Position numbers and translations under genes: made by a program
Shown: positions 9,512 to 18,075 of the stretch, piece after piece
Layout of the letters: each line of letters begins with the position of its first letter
Position numbering within the stretch: the stretch's first letter is position 1
The notes under the pieces: generated by a model
Databases searched by the model: none
The model's input: only the letters and a program-made list of their open reading frames with translations
Told to the model about the DNA's origin: nothing
Source of the DNA: Paenibacillus vietnamensis
GTDB taxonomy: Bacteria; Bacillota; Bacilli; Paenibacillales; Paenibacillaceae
NCBI RefSeq assembly: GCF_020169515.1
Contig: NZ_JAHMHW010000016.1
Location: 1 to 64,000, forward strand
Length of the DNA stretch: 64,000 bases
Direction: 5' to 3'

Positions 9512-10402
9512 ATGAGGACGCTGAAAAAAGAATATCTGTTGCACCTGATGTTATTGCCCGGCGTTATCGTTACATTGATTTATGCATACGGTCCAATGGC
9601 CGGTCTGATCATGTCATTTCAACAGTTCGAACCGCTGTCCGGGTTTATCGAATCGGAGTTTGTCGGCCTCGACAACTTCAGCTATGTATTTAATCTGCCG
9701 GATTTCAATCAAGTTCTTTGGAATACGGTTATCATCTCGATTTTCAAAATGGTGTTGTTTTTGCTTGTTCCTCTCATTCTCGCGCTATTGTTGAATGAAG
9801 TAACGAGAAGATGGTTTTCACGCTTCATCCAGTCCGCTATTTTTCTGCCCTTCTTTCTGTCATGGACTGTGCTTGGAGGCGTCATTATCGAGCTGTTTTC
9901 TTTAAACGGACCTGTTAATAGCCTAATAACGGCATTGGGTATGGAGCCTATCATGTTCATGCTGGATAATGAATGGTTTAGAGGGATTATCATCGGATCG
10001 GATGTCTGGAAGGGCATGGGTTACAATATGGTCGTCATGCTGGCTGCGATAACGGGAATCAATGCTACGCTTTATGAAGCCGCTGAGGTGGATGGAGCCG
10101 GGAAGTGGAAGCAGATGATTCATATTACGCTGCCGGGCATGGCTCCGATTCTTATTTTGCTGAGCGTATTAAGCTTAGGCGGTATTCTCAACGCGGGCTT
10201 CGAACAAATCTTGATCATGTATAACCCCACCGTGTATGAGGGAGCGGATATTATTGATACATTCGTCTATCGACTGGGGATGTTCAGCCAACAATTCGGA
10301 CCGGCTGCAGCGGTCGGTCTCTTTAAATCCGTGATTTCGTTAGCGCTGGTATCGCTGACCTACTACGCTGCTTACAAATATAACAATTATCGAATATTTT
10401 AG
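9512..10402 (+). CDS. sugar ABC transporter permease, LplB-like
   Basis: 296 residues with about six membrane helices and the EAA loop YEAAEVDGAGKWKQ, which contacts the transporter ATPase. RBS AAGGAG lies 6 bases before ATG 9512. The 80-bp gap after the binding-protein gene contains an imperfect GC hairpin (about 9447-9480) with a short T run, a common device for making more binding protein than permease. It pairs with the permease at 10418. Confidence 0.93.
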   Translation: MRTLKKEYLLHLMLLPGVIVTLIYAYGPMAGLIMSFQQFEPLSGFIESEFVGLDNFSYVFNLPDFNQVLWNTVIISIFKMVLFLLVPLILALLLNEVTRRWFSRFIQSAIFLPFFLSWTVLGGVIIELFSLNGPVNSLITALGMEPIMFMLDNEWFRGIIIGSDVWKGMGYNMVVMLAAITGINATLYEAAEVDGAGKWKQMIHITLPGMAPILILLSVLSLGGILNAGFEQILIMYNPTVYEGADIIDTFVYRLGMFSQQFGPAAAVGLFKSVISLALVSLTYYAAYKYNNYRIF

Positions 10403-10417
10403 GCGGGAGGAAACGCC

Positions 10418-11308
10418 GTGGCACACAAGCAGACAATCAGCAGGAAACTTTTTGTGGTATTGAATTCGTTGTTGTTGACTCTTATTACAATGCTCGGTAT
10501 TATCCCGTTCATCCACCTGCTCGCGATTTCGCTTAGTTCCAATACAGCAGCCATGGCTGGAGAAGTGAAGCTTTGGCCTGTCGGGTTTACCTTGGATTCT
10601 TATGTCTATCTAGGCGAGAAAGTAGAGTTTTTCCGATCGTTCCGGGTTTCTATTGAGCGGGTCTTACTCGGTACGGCTGTCAATATGCTGCTTGTATTTA
10701 TTACGGCTTACCCATTATCCAAATCGAATGATCAGTTTAAGTTTAGAACGCCCTATGTCTGGTTTTTTGCGATCACCTTGTTTTTTGGCGGCGGGCTTAT
10801 TCCGACTTATATCGTAGTGAAAGAAACGGGATTAATTAATTCCATCTGGGCACTCATTTTACCTGGGGCATTAAGCGTATGGAACATGGTTCTGATGCTG
10901 AATTTTTTCAGATCCATTCCGAGAGAATTGGAAGAAGCGGCTACGATTGACGGTGCAGGCCATTTGCGAGTGCTTTGGCAAATCTATTTGCCAGTGTCCC
11001 TTCCGTCGATCGCAACGATTGGGTTGTTCACCATTGTCGGTCACTGGAACTCTTGGTTCGACGGGATTTTGTACTTGAATTCGCCGGAAAAATATCCGCT
11101 TCAAACCTACCTATCCACACTGATTATGTCCATAAACGCCCAGTTGTCGTCGATGTCGCTCGAGCAGCTCAAAGTCATGGAGAACCTCAGCGAGAAGTCT
11201 CTCAAAACCGCGCAAATCTTTATGGGCGCCTTGCCGATTATGCTCGTGTATCCGTTCTTGCAAAAGTATTTTGTCAAAGGAATGACAGTAGGAAGCGTCA
11301 AGGAATAA
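10418..11308 (+). CDS. sugar ABC transporter permease, LplC/YtcP-like
   Basis: 296 residues, six predicted membrane helices, EAA-loop sequence EEAATIDGAGHLRVLW. Start GTG 10418 has GGGAGG 8 bases upstream, and the gene begins 15 bp after the first permease. The insert between the last helices (NAQLSSMSLEQLKVMENLSEKSLK) is characteristic of the LplC/YtcP branch. It forms the heterodimeric channel with the preceding permease. Confidence 0.93.
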   Translation: MAHKQTISRKLFVVLNSLLLTLITMLGIIPFIHLLAISLSSNTAAMAGEVKLWPVGFTLDSYVYLGEKVEFFRSFRVSIERVLLGTAVNMLLVFITAYPLSKSNDQFKFRTPYVWFFAITLFFGGGLIPTYIVVKETGLINSIWALILPGALSVWNMVLMLNFFRSIPRELEEAATIDGAGHLRVLWQIYLPVSLPSIATIGLFTIVGHWNSWFDGILYLNSPEKYPLQTYLSTLIMSINAQLSSMSLEQLKVMENLSEKSLKTAQIFMGALPIMLVYPFLQKYFVKGMTVGSVKE

Positions 11309-11341
11309 CCGTAACATGTATACCAGGGAGAAGGGTGATCG

Positions 11342-12604
11342 ATGAAAAAGGTTACCGTTGCATTAATTGGAGCGGGATTACGGGGAGTTAATTATTTGGA
11401 GTATGCTCTTCAGCATCCTGATGAGCTGCAAGTCGTTGCCGTTGCAGAGCCGAAAGCCGAACGGAGAGATAGCTTCAAATCGAGGCATGGATTGGAAGAT
11501 GAAAAATGTTTCGATAGCTGGGACGAATTTTTTGCGGTTCCCAAACTCGCAGATGCCGTTCTCATTTGTACGCAGGACAAACAGCATTTTGATCCGACCA
11601 TGAAGGCGCTTGAGGCTGGATATCATGTCCTTCTCGAGAAACCGATGTCGCCGGATGCCAAGGAATGTATCCTTATGGGGGAGATGGCGTCGCGAGTCAA
11701 TCGTGTTTTCTCGATATGCCACGTTCTCCGGTATACGCATTTCTTCTCTACCATAAAAAGTCTGTTGGATAATGGTACGATCGGCAAGCTGATGTCCATC
11801 GATCATAACGAAAATGTAGGTTATTGGCATCAAGCGCATAGCTTCGTCAGAGGGAATTGGCGCCGAAAAGAGGATTCCAGTCCGATGATACTGGCCAAGT
11901 CCTGTCACGATCTCGATATTCTGCTCTGGCTGGCGGGATCGGATTGCACGCGTGTGTCCTCCTTCGGATCGCTTTCTCATTTTACGTCCGATCAAGCTCC
12001 GGAAGGGGCGCCGTTACGTTGTTTGGACGGATGTCCGGTGTCGGATGAGTGTCTGTACTATACCCCAAAGCACTATTTAACGGACGACACGAATTGGCCT
12101 ACATCGGCGATTAGCGATGATTTGAGCTATAATGCCCGCTATAAGGCGCTGCAAGAAGGACCCTATGGCAGATGCGTCTATCATTGCGATAACGATGTCG
12201 TCGATCATCAAGTCGTGAATCTGGAGTTCGCTAATTCTGTCACTGCCGCATTTACGATGAGCGCGTTTACCAGAGACGTCAGCCGTACGATCAAACTGAT
12301 GGGAACCAAGGGTGAAATTCACGGAGCTATGGAGAAAAACGAGATCGAAGTTATAGATTTTGACAGCGGCAAGGCGGAGCGGATCTCTTTGGTGGATATG
12401 GGCGGCCATGTTGGTCACGGCGGCGGTGATATGGGGTTAATCAAGGATTTCTTGAGGCTGGTAAGAGAGGATGGCAAGTGTCAAGGTCTTACATCGGCGG
12501 ATCGGTCGGTTCAGAGCCACTTCATGGCTTTTGCCGCAGAGCAATCTAGAATAGATGGGAGAATCATCGATCTAACAAGCTTTACCCATCGTTTCCGGAC
12601 ATAA
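11342..12604 (+). CDS. Gfo/Idh/MocA family NAD(P)-dependent oxidoreductase with cysteine motif
   Basis: 420 residues. An N-terminal Rossmann fold (ALIGAGLRGVNY) is followed by the family EKP motif (LLEKPMSP) holding the catalytic-site lysine, and then the C-terminal substrate domain. A cysteine cluster (CLDGCPVSDEC) in the C-terminal half marks a Firmicute subgroup and may bind a metal. It follows the transporter by 33 bp, so it probably oxidises or reduces a sugar or sugar acid released from the imported oligosaccharide. The exact substrate is unknown. Confidence 0.88.
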   Translation: MKKVTVALIGAGLRGVNYLEYALQHPDELQVVAVAEPKAERRDSFKSRHGLEDEKCFDSWDEFFAVPKLADAVLICTQDKQHFDPTMKALEAGYHVLLEKPMSPDAKECILMGEMASRVNRVFSICHVLRYTHFFSTIKSLLDNGTIGKLMSIDHNENVGYWHQAHSFVRGNWRRKEDSSPMILAKSCHDLDILLWLAGSDCTRVSSFGSLSHFTSDQAPEGAPLRCLDGCPVSDECLYYTPKHYLTDDTNWPTSAISDDLSYNARYKALQEGPYGRCVYHCDNDVVDHQVVNLEFANSVTAAFTMSAFTRDVSRTIKLMGTKGEIHGAMEKNEIEVIDFDSGKAERISLVDMGGHVGHGGGDMGLIKDFLRLVREDGKCQGLTSADRSVQSHFMAFAAEQSRIDGRIIDLTSFTHRFRT

Positions 12605-12658
12605 AGAATATTCCCCGTCTAGAAGCAAAAAAACATGACAACGAAGGAGGATTGTACA

Positions 12659-14422
12659 ATGATCGCACTTACGATTCAAGAAAACCGCTTGATGCTGGGG
12701 GATGCACCGATCCGTTTGATCTCAGGAGCGATCCATTATTTCCGCGTAGTGCCCGAATATTGGGAGGACCGTCTGCTGAAGCTGAAAGCTTGCGGCTTCA
12801 ATACGGTGGAAACTTACGTGCCTTGGAACTTCCATGAGCCGCATGAGGGGCAATTCCAATTCGATGGCATGGCCGATCTAGAGCGCTTTATCCGCATTGC
12901 CGGAGATTTGGACCTGCATGTCATCGTTCGTCCGAGCCCATATATTTGTGCGGAGTGGGAATTCGGCGGCCTGCCGGCATGGCTGCTCGCGGATCCCGGC
13001 ATGAGGCTTCGCTGTTATTACAAGCCGTTCCTGGACAAGGTCGACGCGTATTACGACGAGCTGATTCCTCGTCTGGTACCGCTATTGTCGACGAACGGCG
13101 GACCGGTCATCGCGATGCAGATCGAGAACGAATACGGCAGCTACGGCAACGACAAGGCGTATCTCAATCACTTGAAGGAGGCGCTGATCAAGCGCGGAGT
13201 GGATGTGCTGCTGTTCACCTCTGACGGACCGGAGGACTTTATGCTGCAAGGCGGCATGGTAAAGGGCGTATGGGAGACGGTCAACTTCGGTTCCCGTTCC
13301 CCGGAAGCGTTCCGAAAGCTGGACGAATACCAGCCTAACCGGCCGTTCATGTGCATGGAATATTGGAACGGATGGTTCGACCATTGGCACGAGACGCATC
13401 ACACGCGACCGGCGGATGACGTCGCGAAGGTACTGGACGAGATGCTGGCGGAAGGCGCTTCTGTCAACTTCTATATGTTCCACGGAGGCACGAACTTCGG
13501 ATTCTGGAGCGGAGCCAACTATTTTGATACATATGAGCCGACGATTACGAGTTACGATTACGACGTGCCGATCGGTGAAAGCGGCGACATTACCGGGAAA
13601 TTCTATGCGGTGCGCGAAGTGATCGGCAAATATACGGAGCTGCCGCCGCTGGAGCTGCCCGAGCCGATAACCCGGAGAAGCTACGGCAAGGTGAGCATGG
13701 AACGTGCGGCCAAGCTGTTCGATTCCCTGGGGGCGCTATCTACGCCGGTTCGCAGCGCTTGTCCGGAGCCAATGGAGCTTCTCGGTCAGAACAACGGATT
13801 TATCGTTTATTCGACACGCATTTCCGGACCTCGCACCGAGATGAAGCTGAACATCCAGGAAGTGCGAGACAGGGCAATGGTATTCGTGGACGGTGCGTAC
13901 CAAGGCGTCATCGAACGCTGGAATCCGGCGTCTGAGGTCAAGTTCGCCATTCCGAAGGAAGGCGTCGCGCTTACGCTGCTGGTCGAGAATATGGGCCGCG
14001 TCAATTACGGCCCGTACTTGAAAGATCCGAAAGGCATTACGGAAGGAGTGCGTTTCGGCCAGCAGTTCCTGTACGATTGGACGATTCATTCCCTTCCGCT
14101 CGAAGACTTGTCCGGCCTCACGTATAACAATTCATCTATCGTTGCCGCCAATGAGCCAACCTTCTTCCGCGGACAATTCCAGGTCGACGAGCCCGCTGAT
14201 ACGTTCCTGAACGTGGAAGGCTGGAAGAAAGGCGTTGCTTACATCAACGGCTTTAACCTGGGCCGTTACTGGGAAGTCGGCCCGCAGGGAACGCTGTACA
14301 TCCCGGGTCCGCTGCTGAAGCGGGGCTCGAACGAGCTGGTGCTGTTCGAACTGCACGGCTGCGACGCTCCGGAAGTTCTGCTGCAAGACTTTCCAATACT
14401 GCAGCGCTATGCCGCGAAATAA
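12659..14422 (+). CDS. GH35 family beta-galactosidase
   Basis: 587 residues from ATG 12659, chosen because AAGGAGG lies 9 bases upstream; an ATG at 12635 opens the same frame but would place this site inside the gene. The GH35 signatures are clear: SGAIHYFRV near the start, acid/base Glu158 in QIENEYGSYGN, and nucleophile Glu234 in MCMEYWNGWFDHW. C-terminal beta-sandwich domains follow (about 390-587). There is no signal peptide, so it acts in the cytoplasm on imported galactosides. From here the DNA is visibly more GC-rich than the upstream transporter genes. Confidence 0.95.
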   Translation: MIALTIQENRLMLGDAPIRLISGAIHYFRVVPEYWEDRLLKLKACGFNTVETYVPWNFHEPHEGQFQFDGMADLERFIRIAGDLDLHVIVRPSPYICAEWEFGGLPAWLLADPGMRLRCYYKPFLDKVDAYYDELIPRLVPLLSTNGGPVIAMQIENEYGSYGNDKAYLNHLKEALIKRGVDVLLFTSDGPEDFMLQGGMVKGVWETVNFGSRSPEAFRKLDEYQPNRPFMCMEYWNGWFDHWHETHHTRPADDVAKVLDEMLAEGASVNFYMFHGGTNFGFWSGANYFDTYEPTITSYDYDVPIGESGDITGKFYAVREVIGKYTELPPLELPEPITRRSYGKVSMERAAKLFDSLGALSTPVRSACPEPMELLGQNNGFIVYSTRISGPRTEMKLNIQEVRDRAMVFVDGAYQGVIERWNPASEVKFAIPKEGVALTLLVENMGRVNYGPYLKDPKGITEGVRFGQQFLYDWTIHSLPLEDLSGLTYNNSSIVAANEPTFFRGQFQVDEPADTFLNVEGWKKGVAYINGFNLGRYWEVGPQGTLYIPGPLLKRGSNELVLFELHGCDAPEVLLQDFPILQRYAAK

Positions 14423-14564
14423 CGGAAGTTTAATACTTACGGCAAGCAAGGTTTTCCGCGGAGGGAGAGAGGCAGTTCGAATTATGGCTGTGACCGGCGG
14501 ACGGCAGCATGGATTGGCAAGACGAAAAACAGGATGAGATAAAATATCCGGGAGGACGTCAGGC

Positions 14565-15383
14565 ATGAAGGTGCACTTTTTGGGGACGGCTGCGGCCGAA
14601 GGATTTCCGAACGTATTTTGCAGATGCGATGCCTGCCTCGAAGCGCGAAAGCTGGGCGGAAAAAATATTAGAACAAGGAGCTCCGTCATCGTCGACGACA
14701 TCATCAAGTTCGATTATTCGCCGGATTCCAGCATGCAGGCGCTTCGGGACAACGTCAATCTGGGTTCGATCGAACATTTGCTGTTCACGCATACGCATTG
14801 CGACCACTTTATTCCGGAGGATCTGTTCTGCCGGGTGGAGGGGTATGCACACGGACTGGAAGTGCCCCTGACGATATACGGAAACGACGCCGCTATCACG
14901 CGCAGCTATGCCGAGCTAAGCATATACGGCGGAATCCGGCTCGCCTTCCAGAGGGTCCGTCCGTTTTGTCCGTTTGCTTTAGGCGATACGGTCGTCACCC
15001 CCTTGCCCGCCGATCATGATCGGCTGGAAACCTGCCTTCTATACTACATGGAGCGCGGGGGAAAGCGGCTGTTTTATGGACACGATACGGGCTGGTTCCC
15101 GGAGGAGACATGGGAGTGGCTGAAGGACAAAAAGATCGATCTTGCCATCTTGGACTGCACGCACGGGTATACGGGCAACAACCGGAATTCGGGCCATATG
15201 AACGTCGAGACGGTACTTGAAGTTCAGCGCAAATGGCGGGAGCAAGGCGTCATCGACGCGGACTGTAAGCTTTATGCCACCCACTTTACGCATAACTCGG
15301 GAATGCTGCATGACGATTGGGAGAGCGCTTTCGGTCCGGCGGACATCCATGTCGCTTATGACGGGCTAGTCATTCAAGTCTAA
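14565..15383 (+). CDS. metallo-beta-lactamase-fold hydrolase, PhnP/RNase Z-like
   Basis: 272 residues. It starts with the strand MKVHFLGTAAAEGFP and carries the metal motif THTHCDH (HxHxDH), a second histidine region (PLPADHD), an Asp ligand (YGHDTG) and a late His (YATHFTH). This is the layout of PhnP-like phosphodiesterases. The cysteines in FCRCDACLEAR resemble the extra zinc site of PhnP. RBS GGGAGG precedes ATG 14565. A cyclic phosphate or phosphodiester substrate is inferred from the family. It is 142 bp after the GH35 gene and may share its transcript. Confidence 0.8.
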   Translation: MKVHFLGTAAAEGFPNVFCRCDACLEARKLGGKNIRTRSSVIVDDIIKFDYSPDSSMQALRDNVNLGSIEHLLFTHTHCDHFIPEDLFCRVEGYAHGLEVPLTIYGNDAAITRSYAELSIYGGIRLAFQRVRPFCPFALGDTVVTPLPADHDRLETCLLYYMERGGKRLFYGHDTGWFPEETWEWLKDKKIDLAILDCTHGYTGNNRNSGHMNVETVLEVQRKWREQGVIDADCKLYATHFTHNSGMLHDDWESAFGPADIHVAYDGLVIQV

Positions 15384-15408
15384 TGGAATCTTCTTTATAG
15401 GAAGTAGG

Positions 15409-15449
15409 GCAAAAGAGGCGGGAAGTGTAACAACGACCGCCTCTTTTGC
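15409..15449 (+). terminator. rho-independent terminator ending the polysaccharide locus
   Basis: A perfect 13-bp inverted repeat, GCAAAAGAGGCGG and CCGCCTCTTTTGC, with a 15-base loop. The 3' arm includes the T run. It marks the end of the operon that starts at the ABC transporter. Confidence 0.9.
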
Positions 15450-15548
15450 ATGTCTTGCACATTGGATGCTGCGGACGTATCCGCTGCAGAAGAGTACGAT
15501 CTAATTATTCATGATCCATCATGTATATGAAAATGCTTCGTAACGTAT

Positions 15549-16512
15549 ATGTTATTCATATTTACTTTATTATTCGTGTCGCGACTGATAGGAGGCATGG
15601 GCTCGGCTGCCTTGATCCCGGCCATTATCGCGTATATTGCCGACATTACAGCAGATGATCAGCGCAGCAAGGCCATGTCGTGGTTAGGAGCATCCATGAC
15701 ATCGGGGTTTATTATCGGGCCAGGTGTCGGAGGGTTGCTTGCAGAATGGGGCATCAAGACGCCATTCTACGCATCTTCATGTTGTAGGGCTGATGGCGAT
15801 GATCTGCAGTCTGTGGCGGCTGCCTGAATCGCTGTCGCCGGAAACTCGCAAGATGCGCCGGCAATCGAAGGAGAAGAAGGATAATGTGTTTAGTCAAATC
15901 GTGCTTTCGGTTCGATCTCGCTATTTCATCCTTTTGCTTATTGTTTTCGCCATGACATTTGGTTTGACCCATTTTGAAGCGATTTTTCCGCTTTTTGTCG
16001 TTCAGGGCTACGGATTCACGACGCTTCAAATCGCCATTCTGCTTACTGTATGTTCGTTAATCGGAACGTTTAATCAAGTTGTACTGACCGATCGGATTTC
16101 ACGTCGGTTCGGGGAAAAAAAGATCATCGGTGTCATGCTTTTGTTATCGGCTATATCACTCGTATTCTTGTTATTCTCGGGCAATTTCTTTTACGTCATG
16201 TTCGTAACGATGCTATTCTTTACGTTCAATAATATTTTGCGTCCGATGGTCAATACCCTGCTGTCCAAAGAGGCTGGGGAGGAACAAGGATTCGTCGCAG
16301 GAATGAATAATGCCTTTACGAGTCTCGGTATGATATTTGGACCGATGTTAGCAGGCATTCTATACGATATCCATATCGATTTGCCTTATCTGTTTGGTGC
16401 ATTCGTGCTGCTTGCGAGCAGCTTCGTGTCAGTGAGACGATTGGGAAGAAAATCGTCGTCAATTGCTGCTTATGACCATAATTCTTATTTGAATACCTCG
16501 ACAAAGTATTGA
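15549..16512 (+). pseudogene. broken MFS transporter (TetA/multidrug-like), truncated and frameshifted
   Basis: Two overlapping frames together read as one MFS protein. The first (15549-15827) covers helices around the MFS motif region (LIPAIIAYIADIT, MSWLGASMTSGFIIGPGVGGLLAEWG). The second (usable from about 15770 to 16512) continues with GLMAMICSLWRLPESLSPE and the C-terminal six helices. A +1 shift near 15765-15785 breaks the frame, and the first two or three helices are missing at the 5' end, with no good RBS. It is therefore a decayed drug-efflux-type gene. A sequencing error could explain the shift but not the missing N-terminus. Confidence 0.8.
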
Positions 16513-16568
16513 GCAGCTTCGATATCGCGGTAAGCTTATACCGTTCGGGTTCGGATGTTTTCAAATCA

Positions 16569-16610
16569 AAAAGAGACGCGCATCCCTGCCGTCAGGGAGC
16601 GCGTCTTTCT
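16569..16610. terminator. bidirectional terminator between the MFS pseudogene and pspA
   Basis: AGACGCG and CGCGTCT arms enclose an inner CCCTG/CAGGG pair, flanked by A-rich and T-rich runs. It ends at the stop codon of the leftward PspA gene and serves converging transcripts. Confidence 0.8.
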
Positions 16611-17287
16611 TAAATATTATGGCCGCCTTTGTCCAGCAGCCGCTTGAGTTGCTCCTCTACGAGCGCGCTGCGTTCCTTGGCTTGCCGGTCGAGCGCGTCG
16701 CTTCCTCGATAGCCTGAGCCGCCTGAGGCCTTAGCCAGCTCCGTCCGGGCTTCCCATTCGAGCACCTTCTGCTCGATCCGATCAAAGCCCCGCGACGCCT
16801 GGCTGCCGTGCAGCACACTCGGCTCGGACGAGCCGTATGCGCCGGCCGATGCCCGCTGCACCCGCGCGGTCAGCTCCGTGCGCTTCGCCTGCAGCTGCGC
16901 CTTCTCTTCCTTCAGCGACTCGAGCCGCAGCTGAAGCTCGGCGGCCGCTTGCTTCGCAAGCTGGAGCAGCCTCCCGGTTTCCGCGGCCTGCTCCGAATAC
17001 AGCAGCTTCGCCTCCAGCGCCGTCCGCGCTTCGGCTTCGCGTCCCGCGGCGGCGGCTTCCTCCGCCTTGCCCTCGTAGTGCTTCGCATGCCCGCTCAGCT
17101 CGTCAAGCTTCGCTTGCAGTACGCGCTCCCGCGCTTGCTGCTGCAGAAGCCCGCGCTCCGCGCCGCCGATCTCGTCGTCGAGATCCCTCAAATAGTGGTT
17201 CATCATCATAACCGGATTTTCGATTTTGTCGAGCATCTCGTTTGCCGCTGCTTTCGTCAAGCTGACCATCCGTTGTAAAATTCCCAT
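16610..17287 (-). CDS. pspA: PspA/IM30 family membrane-stress protein
   Basis: 225 residues, the usual length for PspA/LiaH/Vipp1 proteins, starting MGILQRMVSLTKAAANEMLDK with the conserved N-terminal amphipathic helix. Almost all of the rest is coiled coil rich in Ala, Glu, Lys and Gln (about residues 25-150). RBS GGGGAGAG precedes the ATG. PspA assembles on the inner face of damaged membranes. The PspC gene 62 bp upstream is likely in the same operon, giving a small envelope-stress module. Confidence 0.92.
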   Translation of the reverse strand: MGILQRMVSLTKAAANEMLDKIENPVMMMNHYLRDLDDEIGGAERGLLQQQARERVLQAKLDELSGHAKHYEGKAEEAAAAGREAEARTALEAKLLYSEQAAETGRLLQLAKQAAAELQLRLESLKEEKAQLQAKRTELTARVQRASAGAYGSSEPSVLHGSQASRGFDRIEQKVLEWEARTELAKASGGSGYRGSDALDRQAKERSALVEEQLKRLLDKGGHNI

Positions 17288-17349
17288 GTTCTCATCTCTC
17301 CCCGAATTTCGTTAGTTGTCGTAGCTCCTCAAAATAAATCCTTTTCGAA

Positions 17350-17571
17350 TTAGTAGTGGTCAATCGGCCTAAGCTCGCTGTATGGGCTTTTCGGCACGAA
17401 CAGCGTTGCGATAAAGTACACCAGAATGACCGTGCCGAAGCTGAAGAAAGCGGCGATGACGAAGAGCAGTCGGATAATGGTGGAATCGATGTTCAGCCAC
17501 TGCCCGATGCCGCCGCAAAGTCCTGTCAATTTGCTGTCCGTTGTGGAACGAAATAATTTTTTCATATTCAT
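17350..17571 (-). CDS. pspC: PspC domain membrane protein
   Basis: 73 residues. The PspC motif KLTGLCGGIGQWLNIDSTIIRLLF is followed by one hydrophobic helix (about 32-58) and a short polar tail. This is the single-domain form common in Firmicutes. RBS AAGGAAGG is close to ATG 17571; the ATG two codons later (17565) has better spacing and may be the true start. It is probably the membrane partner or sensor for the downstream PspA. Confidence 0.9.
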   Translation of the reverse strand: MNMKKLFRSTTDSKLTGLCGGIGQWLNIDSTIIRLLFVIAAFFSFGTVILVYFIATLFVPKSPYSELRPIDHY

Positions 17572-17754
17572 TCATCCTTCCTTGTCGCTCATCTATGTCT
17601 CTATTGTAGGCGGTCTGCGCGCGCGTCGTAACGGTCCCCGGTCCATTCGCAGAACTGGGCTTTAGGCGGGGAGCGGCTAAGACGGACGGCGGGGGAGGAG
17701 GGAATAAGCATACGGAGTGGACGGCAGAAGCCGCTTAGGTTTTTGGCAGTATGT

Positions 17755-17936
17755 AACGGACAAAAACGCCGATTAGAGTGACAATGCAGCAAGTGTCGGC
17801 GGCTAACGGACAGGAGAGTGGTTTAGGCCGGATGGAGGGATTGTACGCATTAGCAGCATGACTTTAAAGTGCTGAGGTGTCCGTCAGCATGTGGAAATCG
17901 CACAAATTGGGGTCTAAGTGTCTTCGGTGTCCATTA
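17755..17936 (+). repeat. dispersed intergenic repeat, copy A
   Basis: About 182 bp, nearly collinear with 29666-29849 and partly with 22232-22420. Shared blocks include GGACAAAAACGCCGATTAGA, GTGTCGGCGGCTAACGGACA, TTTAAAGTGCTGAGGTG, GCATGTGGAAATC and TCTAAGTGTCT. It sits in the 504-bp gap 17572-18075, between two leftward genes. No reading frame is conserved between copies. The rest of the gap holds only the GH42 terminator. Confidence 0.85.
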
Positions 17937-18013
17937 AAAAAGACGACTGTCGCTCCTACCTCCGGTGCGCCTTCTTAATCTCGGGATCTGCCTCTAGCGG
18001 ACACGCCGACCCC

Positions 18014-18061
18014 AAAAAAACAGGGCTGTCCCCGGTCATTTCATGACCTTTGAGACAGCCC
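18014..18061 (-). terminator. rho-independent terminator of the GH42 gene
   Basis: Read leftward, GGGCTGTC and GACAGCCC form the stem, with an inner GGTCATGAAATGACC pairing. A run of seven T follows (A run at 18014-18020 on the plus strand). It begins 15 bp after the stop of the beta-galactosidase gene. Confidence 0.9.
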
Positions 18062-18075
18062 ATCTATTAAGCTCG

